NCBI GenBank assembly: GCA_905214905.1
Contig: CAJMNK010000010.1
Location: forward strand, 1-40,261
Source: an uncultured bacterium
Lineage (GTDB): Bacteria > Actinomycetota > Coriobacteriia > Coriobacteriales > Coriobacteriaceae
DNA: 40,261 bases
Reading direction: 5' to 3'
Positions 26,638-35,605 of this stretch are shown here, piece by piece. Numbering within the stretch: the stretch's first letter is position 1; each line of letters starts with the position of its first letter. The notes beneath the pieces are model-generated. The model was given only the letters and a program-made list of their open reading frames with translations. It was not told the DNA's origin and searched no databases. A program made the translations under genes and the position numbers.

Positions 26638-27687
26638 ATGGACGACATGCTGTGCGACATATCTGCCTTTCGGTATCACCGGATACCTCCACAGGTCTTG
26701 GCAATAATGCCGGACCTGCCCGATTCTGCGGACGATCCGCGCAGGGAGCACCTATGTGAGCATCCGCTCGTCACGCATTTCCTGGGCACCCCGTTACACG
26801 TGTTGGCGCAGGGCAGCTGCGGACGTAAGGGCGATCGCATTGTCAGGCATGTTTGGAACGGGGAGAGGCCGTTTGATTCCGTGCGGCAGACGGAGTTTGG
26901 CTTCGATGTTGCGTCCCCACTCTTTACCCTGCTGACCCTGGCTTCCTCGGTCTCAAACGAGCGTCTAATCATGTGCATGTATGAGATGTGCGGCACCTTT
27001 GCCGTGTGCAAGATTGCGCCTCAGGTAAAGTCGGCACTTGAGCAGGCATATGGGAGCCGATGGAGTGACGCACGGTCGGGCTGGGAAAACGTAAAGGATG
27101 TCTCGGGGAATCCAACGGACTTGTGGAAACGACCTCCCTTGATCGAGCTCTCTGAGCTTACAGAGTTCGTCGATAAGGTCCGGGGGCTCCGCGGCGCTAA
27201 ATCGTTCATACGAGCCGCGAAATGCATTACGGGGGTGGCAGCATCGCCGCTCGAGGTCCAGGCTTCGATGCTGTTTGGCCTTACGAGGTTGCGCGGCGGC
27301 GAAGGGCTGCGCCTTACCAATAACGTTGAGATTCGTATGACGCGCAGCGCCCGCCTGATTTCGGGGCTTGATAGGCGCTATGCCGATATCCTGCTGGCAA
27401 ATAAGGACGGCAGCCGAGAGTGTCTGGTTGAATGCCAGGGTAAAGCCATTCACGGATCCATTGAATCCAAGATTTCGGACTCCGATCGAACGACGGCCTT
27501 GCAAGCCATGGGATATCCCGTCGTTCTGATGACCTATGGTCAGCTGGCCGACTTCGATGCCTTCCGCGTGGTGATGGAGCTCATCATGTCCTATCTCGAT
27601 GTGCCGCTGAAAGACAAGACGCCGCGACAGCAGGAGCTCGAACGGCGGCTTCGTGAGGAGATTTTTATCGATTGGGCGGGAATGTAG
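26638..27687 (+). CDS. Orphan DUF559/Vsr-like protein (relative of the 17241 gene)
   Basis: A protein of about 349 aa with the same plan as the gene at 17241: MCMYEMCGTFAV (there YYFELCGAYSL), then RGAKSFIRAAKCITGV and SPLEVQASMLFG (there SPMETAFAMML), and a nuclease-like core YADILLANKDG, VECQGKAIH with Glu265 and His272, and SDSDRTTALQAMGYPVVLMT. The typical PD-(D/E)xK Lys is Gln267. An AbiEi-like part precedes it. The start is uncertain: ATG 26638 has no clear ribosome-binding site and the frame is open upstream into the M20 gene on the other strand. The flank downstream is AT-rich. Function unknown; from memory, this family is multiplied in Coriobacteriia. Confidence 0.75.
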   Translation: MDDMLCDISAFRYHRIPPQVLAIMPDLPDSADDPRREHLCEHPLVTHFLGTPLHVLAQGSCGRKGDRIVRHVWNGERPFDSVRQTEFGFDVASPLFTLLTLASSVSNERLIMCMYEMCGTFAVCKIAPQVKSALEQAYGSRWSDARSGWENVKDVSGNPTDLWKRPPLIELSELTEFVDKVRGLRGAKSFIRAAKCITGVAASPLEVQASMLFGLTRLRGGEGLRLTNNVEIRMTRSARLISGLDRRYADILLANKDGSRECLVECQGKAIHGSIESKISDSDRTTALQAMGYPVVLMTYGQLADFDAFRVVMELIMSYLDVPLKDKTPRQQELERRLREEIFIDWAGM

Positions 27688-27964
27688 TCGCGCGGTGGGT
27701 AAACGGTAGCGCGAGCTAGAGTTCTGGTCGCAAAAAGGCTTCAATTTTGCCTTGGAGGGACCCTAAAAATGCTATCTAGAATAAGTTGTTTCGGAAAATA
27801 GACAGTCAACTTACATTCGGCACATAGAGACCGATTTTTACCTACTAAAGTCCCTGATAAAGCTGTTTATCAAAGCGGGTGTGCTTAGCGACTGGAGCCT
27901 CACTATCGATTATCTGAAAAAACTTGTTCTGGGTATCATTTTAAAGTCGTCCGGAGCAACAAAA
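27688..27964. other. AT-rich intergenic region with small inverted repeats
   Basis: No gene recognised. 27781-27840 has 21 G or C of 60. Small perfect inverted repeats are TAAGTTG/CAACTTA at 27782-27788 and 27807-27813, and TGATAAA/TTTATCA at 27855-27861 and 27866-27872. GCAAAA and TTTTGC near 27730-27750 may be a weak terminator of the orphan gene. Confidence 0.5.
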
Positions 27965-27999
27965 TCGCCCCCCCGTTTCGTGAATACGGGGGGGGGCGA
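27965..27999 (-). terminator. Terminator of the serC-serA operon
   Basis: TCGCCCCCCCGT at 27965-27976 pairs with the ACG(n)CGA segment at 27986-27999. On the minus strand it is followed by TTTTGTT. It lies 39 bp after the serA stop. The unequal C and G runs (7 and 9) may vary between strains or reads. Confidence 0.7.
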
Positions 28000-28038
28000 A
28001 TGGGCTTCGTGGTCTGTCTGGCAGGCTTGGCACCGGCG

Positions 28039-29202
28039 CTATTTAATCACGCGCACGCGATACATCGACGGAATCTGCTTGAGCGCCTCGATCGTGCTGC
28101 CGTCCAGGTGCTCATCGGTGTCGAACATGGTGTAGGCGTTCTCGCCAGCGGACTCGTTGGTCATGCGCTGCACATTGGCGTTGTCCTTGGCGAGAATGGC
28201 CGTGATCTGGCCGATCATGTTGGGCACGTTGGCATGCAGGCAGGCAATACGGCTTGCGGCGCGCGCCTTGCCCATGCTGCAGGCGGGGTAGTTGACGCTG
28301 TGCGCGATGTTGCCGTTTTCCAGGTAATCCTTGAGCTCGCTGATGGCCATGTCGGCGCAGTTGGCCTCGGCCTCGCCGGTGCCGGCGCCCGAATGCGTGG
28401 TGATAAACGTATTGGGCATCTTGACGGTCTTGGGCGTGGCAAAGTCGCAGCTAAACCAGCTGAGCTTGCCCTCGCGCAGGGCGGCGTCGACGGCGTCTTC
28501 GTCAATGATGGTCTCGCGCGCGTAGTTGATGAGCACGGCGTCGGGCGCTAGCAGGTTAATCTGCTCGGTGCTGATCATACCGATGGTGTCGGCCTTGCTG
28601 GGCACGTGCACGGTGAGGTAGTCGCAGCCGCGGCACAGATCCTCGAGCGTGCCCACGCGCTGCACCTCGCGGCTCAGCACCCACGCGTGCTCGACGGAAA
28701 TGAACGGGTCGTAGCCGTAGACGTCCATGCCCAGATCGACACAGGCGTTGGCGACCTTGGAGCCCACGTTGCCCAGGCCGATGACGCCAATGCGCTTGCC
28801 CTTGAGCTCGCGACCCACAAAGGCCTTCTTGGCCTTCTCGGCGTCGACTTGGATATCGGGGTCGTCGGCGTTGTCGCGCACCCAGTTCATCGACTGCACC
28901 ACGCCGCGGCTCGAAAGCACCAGCATGCCCAGGACGAGCTCCTTGACGGCGTTGCTGTTGGCGCCGGGGGAGTTAAAGACAACGACGCCCTTCTTGGCGT
29001 ACTCCTCGACGGGGATGTTGTTGACGCCGGCGCCACAGCGGGCGATGGCGCGGATGCCCTCGGGCAGCTCGTAGCCGTGCAGGTCGGTCGAGCGCATCAG
29101 GATGGCGTCGGCCTCCTCGGCGGTGCTCACAAATTCGTAGCCCTCGCCAAACTCGACTTCGCCGTCTTTGGTGATGTCGTCGATGGTCTTGATCTTGCGC
29201 AT
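28039..29202 (-). CDS. serA: D-3-phosphoglycerate dehydrogenase
   Basis: A 387-aa enzyme oxidising 3-phosphoglycerate to 3-phosphohydroxypyruvate, the first step of serine synthesis. Seen are CGAGVNNIPVEEYAKKGV, the NAD-binding GLGNVG at residues 142-147, YARETIIDEDA with the catalytic Arg, DFATPKTV and THSGAGTGEAE with the catalytic His. The C-terminal 70 residues (ASRIACLHANVPNMIGQITA...) form an ACT domain, which suggests feedback by serine. It lies 69 bp behind serC in one operon, with AAGGAGC as ribosome-binding site. The short form with a single ACT domain is common in clostridia and coriobacteria. Confidence 0.94.
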   Translation of the reverse strand: MRKIKTIDDITKDGEVEFGEGYEFVSTAEEADAILMRSTDLHGYELPEGIRAIARCGAGVNNIPVEEYAKKGVVVFNSPGANSNAVKELVLGMLVLSSRGVVQSMNWVRDNADDPDIQVDAEKAKKAFVGRELKGKRIGVIGLGNVGSKVANACVDLGMDVYGYDPFISVEHAWVLSREVQRVGTLEDLCRGCDYLTVHVPSKADTIGMISTEQINLLAPDAVLINYARETIIDEDAVDAALREGKLSWFSCDFATPKTVKMPNTFITTHSGAGTGEAEANCADMAISELKDYLENGNIAHSVNYPACSMGKARAASRIACLHANVPNMIGQITAILAKDNANVQRMTNESAGENAYTMFDTDEHLDGSTIEALKQIPSMYRVRVIK

Positions 29203-29271
29203 GGAAAGCTCCTTAGCAGGTTTGTTTAAAACAAGTGGTTTGAAGTGGCTGGTCGGCCCGCTCGTTGCGGG

Positions 29272-30396
<1,125 letters not shown>

Positions 30397-30530
30397 CTTC
30401 TAGTTCCCCTCGTAGTCGTTTGAACGTTCGGGATACTTTAGCACAGTGGAGCGTCAGGCGCGACCGCATCACGGTAAAACTCGAGTGCGCCGCTATGATT
30501 TACAGGATGGTTACATGGGGGAGGGGTGCT

Positions 30531-30608
30531 TTACTCCTCCGGCAAATCCAAATCTGCGAGCGAAGGCATGAGGTTCTCTAGGCGCTTGATTTCTTCGTCG
30601 CAAATTAG
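30531..30608 (-). pseudogene. Possible 3' remnant of a lost gene
   Basis: Directly after the antiporter stop, the minus strand has 25 sense codons in one frame ending in TAA, reading LICDEEIKRLENLMPSLADL and then DLPEE. It looks like a normal acidic protein C-terminus but has an in-frame stop just before it and no start with a ribosome-binding site. It may be the tail of a gene deleted between the antiporter and serC. It could also be chance. The rest of 30397-30622 shows nothing else. Confidence 0.3.
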
Positions 30609-30622
30609 CTAACCCCTGGTCA

Positions 30623-32224
30623 CTACGACGCCAGCGTGGCGATGACGGCTTCGTCGCCGGCGTATATGAGGGTGTTGCCGTCGGGGATGATCGTTTGGCC
30701 GTCGCGCTTGAGCATCACGACGATAAACGGGTGCTTGCCTTGCGGCACATCGCGCAGGCGCTGGCCGGCCAGGCGACCGTGGGGGGTCACGGTGACCTCG
30801 CGCAGCGTAACCTCGGCACGCTCTTCAAACGTCGGGGCGGCCATAACCAGAAGGTCGCCTTCCTCGATCACGGTATCGCCGTTGGGCAGCACGGGGTGCG
30901 CGCCGTCGCGCAGCACCAGAACCACAAGCATGTCCGTCGCACTGCCAATGTCGGCGAGCGAACGTCCGGCAAACGGATGTCCAGCTCCCATCTTGAGCTT
31001 GACGAACGACATGCCGTCCTCGTCGCGGTAATCGTTAAAGGTGCGGCGCACGTCGCCTTCCGCATCGATCATATCGAGCTTCTTCGCCACCGCCGGCAGC
31101 AGCGAGCCCTGCACCACAATGCTAGACACGGCAATCACAAACACCAGGTCAAATAGGTCGTGTCCGCCGGGAACACCTGCCACCACGGCAAAGAGACTAA
31201 AGACGACCGAAGCTGCTCCGCGCAGACCCGCCCAGCTTACGAGCGCGACCTGGCGGGGGTTCGTCTTAAAGGGCGCCAGGAGCATGCCGACGGCGATGGG
31301 ACGGCTCGCAAAGAGCATAAACGCCATGAGCGCCAGGCCCGGCAGCAGCATTTGCGGCAGGCGGGCGGGCGTCACGAGCAGGCCGAGCAAGAAGAAGATC
31401 GTCATCTCGGCCATCTCGGTGAGGGTGTCAAAGAAGTGCGCCAGCTCGACCTTGCCGGTGATGTCGCTCGCGCCCAGCACAATGCCGGCCAGGTACACGG
31501 CCAAAAAGCCGTTGCCGCCCAGGTAGCTCGGCAGCGCGTAGGCGACGATTGCCACGGCGAACAAAAAGATGGTCTGCGCGCCCTCGGCTGTTGCGCGTGC
31601 GCGTTCAATCAGGTGGCCCGCCGCCCAGCCGATGGCAAGGCCCAGGCCCACGCCCAGGATAATCTGCTTGGCCAGCAGTGTGGGAATGTTGATGTCGCCG
31701 CCGGCTGCGAGTGTGGCGAGCACGGCGGTGAGCATGTAGGCGACGGGGTCGTTGGAGCCCGATTCGACCTCGAGCAGCGAGTCGGTGCCGCCCCTCAGCG
31801 AAAGGCTGTGCTCGCGCAGAACGCTAAAGACGCTGGCCGCGTCGGTGGACGCCACAACCGATCCCAGCAGCAGGCCGCCGATCCAGTCGAAGCCCAGTAC
31901 AAAGTGCGCGAACACGCCGGTAATGCCGGCAGTGATGACGACGCCGAGCGTGCTCAGCAGCACCGCAGGCGCGGCGACGGGCTTGGCACGGTCGATGTTG
32001 GTGTTAAAACCGCCGTAGAACATGATGAACAGCAGCGCCGTGCTGCAGACGGTTTCGGTGAGCGCGTAGTCGCTAAAGTCGATGTGAGCCGGGCCGTTGA
32101 CGCCCAACAGCATGCCGAGCGCGATAAAGATGAGCAGGGTGGGGAAGGGGAGTTTTTTGCCGACGGGCTTGATGGTCAGGCACAGAATAATAACGAGGCC
32201 GATAAAGAGAAGGATCTGGTTCAT
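30623..32224 (-). CDS. CPA1 K+(Na+)/H+ antiporter with two RCK_C domains
   Basis: A 533-aa protein. Residues 1-390 form the cation:proton antiporter domain with about 12 helices: FYGGFNTNID, GSVVASTDAASVFSVL and the key ESGSNDPVAYML. Two cytoplasmic TrkA-C/RCK_C domains follow: AGRSLADIGSATDMLVVLVL with ILPNGDTVIEEGDLL-like pattern (VLPNGDTVIEEGDLLVMA), and AGQRLRDVPQGKHPFIVVML with IPDGNTLIYAGDEAVIAT. The plan matches NhaP2/CvrA, which exports potassium and is gated by nucleotides or ions. CAGGAGCGG lies before the start. It is a single gene, divergent from the phosphatase. Confidence 0.92.
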   Translation of the reverse strand: MNQILLFIGLVIILCLTIKPVGKKLPFPTLLIFIALGMLLGVNGPAHIDFSDYALTETVCSTALLFIMFYGGFNTNIDRAKPVAAPAVLLSTLGVVITAGITGVFAHFVLGFDWIGGLLLGSVVASTDAASVFSVLREHSLSLRGGTDSLLEVESGSNDPVAYMLTAVLATLAAGGDINIPTLLAKQIILGVGLGLAIGWAAGHLIERARATAEGAQTIFLFAVAIVAYALPSYLGGNGFLAVYLAGIVLGASDITGKVELAHFFDTLTEMAEMTIFFLLGLLVTPARLPQMLLPGLALMAFMLFASRPIAVGMLLAPFKTNPRQVALVSWAGLRGAASVVFSLFAVVAGVPGGHDLFDLVFVIAVSSIVVQGSLLPAVAKKLDMIDAEGDVRRTFNDYRDEDGMSFVKLKMGAGHPFAGRSLADIGSATDMLVVLVLRDGAHPVLPNGDTVIEEGDLLVMAAPTFEERAEVTLREVTVTPHGRLAGQRLRDVPQGKHPFIVVMLKRDGQTIIPDGNTLIYAGDEAVIATLAS

Positions 32225-32373
32225 GGATGGTGTCCGCTCCTGGGTGGTTGGCGTGGCACGGTCAGTTGTCTGCGGTTATTTGTACCCAAAGATGGTGGGT
32301 TTATGGGGTTGGATTGCGGGCGTGCGCGATATCGTCATAGACGGCTGCCGTCTTTGCCTCTGCTTGGAAACCC

Positions 32374-32402
32374 TTTCCAGCTTTATTGCAACGGAGTACA
32401 AT
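32374..32402 (+). promoter_or_regulatory. Promoter of the metallophosphatase gene
   Basis: TTTCCA at 32374-32379 and TACAAT at 32397-32402 are 17 bp apart. The gene starts 75 bp further on. Confidence 0.5.
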
Positions 32403-32477
32403 GGGTAACGTTTAAGTTCAACTTGAAGTTTTAGTTGCGGCGCCGGGCTTCGGCCGCAATGCAAGGAGAGGCGTACC

Positions 32478-33317
32478 ATGGCGATCTATGTGACATCTGA
32501 TGCTCACGGGCACGTGCGTGCGCTTGACGAGGCCCTGTCTAAGATCTCGTTGACGTCCGACGACACGCTGTACGTGCTGGGCGACATGATCGATCGCGGG
32601 CCCGATCCGGTCGGCGTTATTAAGCTCGTGCGCTCGCTGCCCAACGCCCACGTGCTCAAGGGCAATCACGAGCAGATCATGCTCGATGCCATCATTGGCC
32701 AGGATCCGCTCGATGCCGAGACCTGGGATATCAACGGTGGCTGGACGACGCGCGAGCAGCTCAACGACATGGAATTTGAGGCATACGAGGAGCTCGTGCG
32801 ATGGATGGCCGCGCTGCCGCTCTACGCGGTGGCCGAGACCGAGGAGCGCCCGTACCTGCTGGTGCATGCCGGCATCCAGACCGAGGCGGCGCGCGCGTTT
32901 TTGCTTGAGCATGGTGTCGATTGCGGTGACGGCAGGGGAGCGGTCGATGCCGATAGCGAGCTGCTGCGGCAAATGCTCGCCGTGCAGTCGTTCGATGACC
33001 TGCTGTGGATTCGTCACGGCTATTGGGATGCGCCGACGGGACTGCTTTCTGCCGAGGGCGAGGGGCCGGTCGTGGTGAGCGGCCACACGCCAACGGTGTC
33101 GCTCGGGCGTTATTGCGAGGTAGGTGGCCTTGCGGGACTCGATGAGGAGTCGGGCCGCGGGCAGATTGTGCGTCTGGGTGGCGAGGATACCGCCGGCGTG
33201 CCCGATCGCATCGATATCGACTGCGCCGCCGCCACCGGCTCCGAGTTCGGTCGCGTGGGCATCCTGCGCCTTGATGACGGCGCCGAGTTCTATGCGAACA
33301 TCAACCCAGGCGAATAA
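32478..33317 (+). CDS. PPP-type metallophosphatase (PrpA/ApaH-like)
   Basis: A 279-aa phosphatase of the calcineurin-like PPP superfamily. The metal-binding motifs are in order SDAHGHV, VLGDMIDRGPDP, LKGNHEQIM, LLVHAGIQ and VVSGHTPTVS. Bacterial members act on phosphoproteins or on diadenosine tetraphosphate; the sequence does not decide which. The ATG has AAGGAG at 32462-32467 with somewhat long spacing. A terminator follows at 33446. It probably forms its own transcription unit. Confidence 0.9.
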   Translation: MAIYVTSDAHGHVRALDEALSKISLTSDDTLYVLGDMIDRGPDPVGVIKLVRSLPNAHVLKGNHEQIMLDAIIGQDPLDAETWDINGGWTTREQLNDMEFEAYEELVRWMAALPLYAVAETEERPYLLVHAGIQTEAARAFLLEHGVDCGDGRGAVDADSELLRQMLAVQSFDDLLWIRHGYWDAPTGLLSAEGEGPVVVSGHTPTVSLGRYCEVGGLAGLDEESGRGQIVRLGGEDTAGVPDRIDIDCAAATGSEFGRVGILRLDDGAEFYANINPGE

Positions 33318-33445
33318 TCGGTGCAAAGGGTAGCTAATTTGGGACGGAGCTTTTTTGACTACTTTCGGAGAATAGCGCCTTTTTGCTCGGTAAGCGCGAG
33401 AAATGAGGAGCGTCTGCGTCCTCGGCAGTGCGAAAATGCTCAAAA

Positions 33446-33489
33446 AACCGTCGCAACGGAGTCAAACGACGTTGCGACGGTTCTTTTTT
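33446..33489 (+). terminator. Intrinsic terminator of the metallophosphatase gene
   Basis: AACCGTCGCAACG at 33446-33458 pairs perfectly with 33470-33482 and is followed by CTTTTTT. It lies 129 bp after the stop codon; the stretch between holds no recognisable gene. Confidence 0.85.
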
Positions 33490-33502
33490 GGCTGCCCGCT
33501 GG

Positions 33503-33625
33503 CTAAGTGAGTAGACTTTTTTGGAAATGCCGAGCAGCCGGCAAATTTGCCTCAACAAAACCGCAGGTCACTGACTTGTGTTTTGCCGGTGTGGTCAGGG
33601 ATTCGGCAAAAGTCTACTCACTTAG
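33503..33625. repeat. 123-bp MITE-like element with 18-bp terminal inverted repeats
   Basis: CTAAGTGAGTAGACTTTT at 33503-33520 is the exact reverse complement of 33608-33625. The interior has additional short complementary words (GCCGGCAAA, TTTTGCCGG). It has no coding capacity. It sits between the metallophosphatase terminator and the 3' end of the flippase-like gene. The plan, terminal repeats around a short non-coding core, is that of a miniature transposable element or a REP-type repeat. Confidence 0.75.
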
Positions 33626-33672
33626 TTTTGCGTGTCGCAAATCGTCCGCAACGAGACCCCCCATTGCGCCAA

Positions 33673-35253
33673 TTAGGCGCCGTACGGGTTGCGGTCGCGT
33701 TCGATGCGTTGGCGGATGTGGGCGTATTCGATAATCAGCAGCACCAGGAGTAGGGCCATGATGGCTAGGTAGCTCACCACGGCGCCCATCAGACCCAGCA
33801 GCTTAATCAGGATCACCGGCACCACCACGCTTACGGCGAAGCAGATCAGGTAGATCTTGGTGACATCGCCGGCGTGGCGCAACACCGTGATAATGGCATA
33901 GATAAAGTCGATTGCCGCGGTGACGCCGCCGGCGACAACCATTAGCAGTGCAAGCGTGCGGTAGCGCTCAAAGTTGAGGCCGTACATAAAGCTCATGAGG
34001 GGAATGCCGGGGCCTGCCATAAATGCGGCGCACGCTCCAGTAATGACTACGATCAGTGCCATAACGGCAACAATAATCAGATCAAAGCGGCGACGCTTGC
34101 GCGGATTCGCCCAAATGCTCGACAGACGTAGGAGCTGCGGTTTATAGATAAATCCAATGCTCAACAAAATGGCCTGCGCCGGAAAAAACAGTGCATTAAA
34201 GTACAGCTGATATTTGTATGCCAGCGTGCCCTCCATCACAAACTTGGGCATGCTCTCGATAAGGTTGAACAGGAACAGCGCACCAAAGAGCGGGGCGCAC
34301 TGGACAAACAGGTGGCCAGCCTCGCGCAGACTCATGCGGCGTGATTTTTCGGTTTCGAGCAGGGCGAGCGGGGCGGTGACCAGCACGAGCGAGGCAATCG
34401 CGGCGATGCCCATGGTCATGGCGGCGATGGGCATGCTGCGCGTGAGGAACAGTGCCACGCTAAAGACCGCGATGACGCCGACGGATCGTAGCGTTTGGCT
34501 CATGCCGGCCAGGTAGAGTTTGTCGGCCTGCTGCAGGCGGCCCTCGTACACGTCGGCAATGCCGTCGATCACCTTATACAGGTAGACGCCCAGGCCGATT
34601 GTGGCCATCTGCGCATCGTAGCCGCGGGCGCTGCTGTACACCAGGCCGCATGCCAGCGCGAGCGCTCCGCAGAGCCAGCGGTTGAGCTGGTAGGAGGCGA
34701 AGGAGGTCTTTTCGTCGATGTCCGAGACCTGAAAGTTGCGCACGCCGTAGTTGCACGCGATCATGATGAGCGTGCCGGTGACAAAGGCGATGGAGAATTT
34801 GCCAGCCTCCTCGGCGCCCACGAGCTGTGTGGACACGATGGTGAGCAACGGAAACACCATGCCCCACACGGCGGTGCCCAGGGTATTCCAAAGGTAGTCG
34901 CGACGGGTGGCGTGATCTTCGTACTCGGCTTCTTGCGTGGAGAAGCCGCCGCCGTAGACGGCTCCGAGCAGGCGGTTCCACCAGGCATTGACCATGCGGT
35001 GGATGGGGCCGGGTTGGCGATCGCGCTCGCGACGACGGCGTGTGGCCTGGCTGCTGTCGGGACCGCCGGCGTTACGTTGGCTTAGTTCTTGGATTCGCGC
35101 GAGCTCCTCGGCGGTGTGCGATGCGGGGAACAGGCCGTTCTCGATGCGTCCGCCCTGGGCCTTTGCGGTGCCGCTGCTCGCTATGGCGGGGTCGGCGACG
35201 CCATTGCGGCGGGCGATGGCGCGGCGGATGCTATCGAGGGGCGTGATGCTCAA
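33673..35253 (-). CDS. Flippase-like polytopic membrane protein (polysaccharide transporter superfamily)
   Basis: A 526-aa protein with a polar, Arg-rich N-terminus of about 105 residues and then 12-14 hydrophobic helices. NTLGTAVWGMVFPLLTIVST is the first, and NYGVRNFQVSDIDEKTSFAS resembles the loop of Wzx/MATE-like flippases. It may move a lipid-linked glycan across the membrane, but no glycosyltransferase lies nearby. No ATG fits; the proposed start is TTG at 35253, with AAAGGA 7 nt upstream and a TATACT -10 box on the minus strand (complement of 35282-35287). An inverted repeat GAACA-GGT-TGTTC at 35315-35327 lies upstream. Confidence 0.72.
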   Translation of the reverse strand: MSITPLDSIRRAIARRNGVADPAIASSGTAKAQGGRIENGLFPASHTAEELARIQELSQRNAGGPDSSQATRRRRERDRQPGPIHRMVNAWWNRLLGAVYGGGFSTQEAEYEDHATRRDYLWNTLGTAVWGMVFPLLTIVSTQLVGAEEAGKFSIAFVTGTLIMIACNYGVRNFQVSDIDEKTSFASYQLNRWLCGALALACGLVYSSARGYDAQMATIGLGVYLYKVIDGIADVYEGRLQQADKLYLAGMSQTLRSVGVIAVFSVALFLTRSMPIAAMTMGIAAIASLVLVTAPLALLETEKSRRMSLREAGHLFVQCAPLFGALFLFNLIESMPKFVMEGTLAYKYQLYFNALFFPAQAILLSIGFIYKPQLLRLSSIWANPRKRRRFDLIIVAVMALIVVITGACAAFMAGPGIPLMSFMYGLNFERYRTLALLMVVAGGVTAAIDFIYAIITVLRHAGDVTKIYLICFAVSVVVPVILIKLLGLMGAVVSYLAIMALLLVLLIIEYAHIRQRIERDRNPYGA

Positions 35254-35357
35254 AGCGGAGTCCTTTCTATTGCTACGCTCTAGTATAGACGCGACGGTGT
35301 TCGTTCGTGTTTTTGAACAGGTTGTTCGATAATTTCGGCGGCGCCATTCAGTAGACG

Positions 35358-35413
35358 GCATTTGGGGACGTTCCTTATGTGCCGGCACTTTGGGAACGTC
35401 CCTAAGTGCCGGC
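35358..35413. repeat. Tandem pair of GGGGACGTTCC hairpin cassettes
   Basis: GCCGGCACTT at 35381-35390 pairs perfectly with AAGTGCCGGC at 35404-35413 around the loop TGGGAACGTCCCT. To the left GGCATTTGGGGACGTTCC with TTATGTGCC is a second, less perfect copy sharing the first arm; GGGACGTTCC at 35365-35374 is also complementary to GGAACGTCCC at 35393-35402. The rest of 35254-35605 holds only promoter elements. Confidence 0.75.
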
Positions 35414-35515
35414 ATCCGGGGTCGCTCCTTGGTTGTTGCCTGTTCAAGAGTGTCTCTAACGACTAGGCCGCTTGCCTGCGATTTTTGACCGTTGGGCGGG
35501 CGCTTCGCCGTTGCC

Positions 35516-35564
35516 GCAAAAACGTTTTTGCATATCGGGTACAACGGGCTTTACGTGAGTAAAG
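35516..35564 (+). promoter_or_regulatory. Two palindromes upstream of pckA
   Basis: GCAAAAACGTTTTTGC at 35516-35531 is a perfect 16-bp palindrome. CTTTAC-GTGA-GTAAAG at 35549-35564 is a second inverted repeat, 42 bp before the start codon. Both look like operator sites; the regulator is unknown. I could not place a convincing -35/-10 pair. Confidence 0.5.
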
Positions 35565-35605
35565 TGCGCGCCGCGTCCACGTGTCGCGCTTTTAAAGGAG
35601 GCCCC

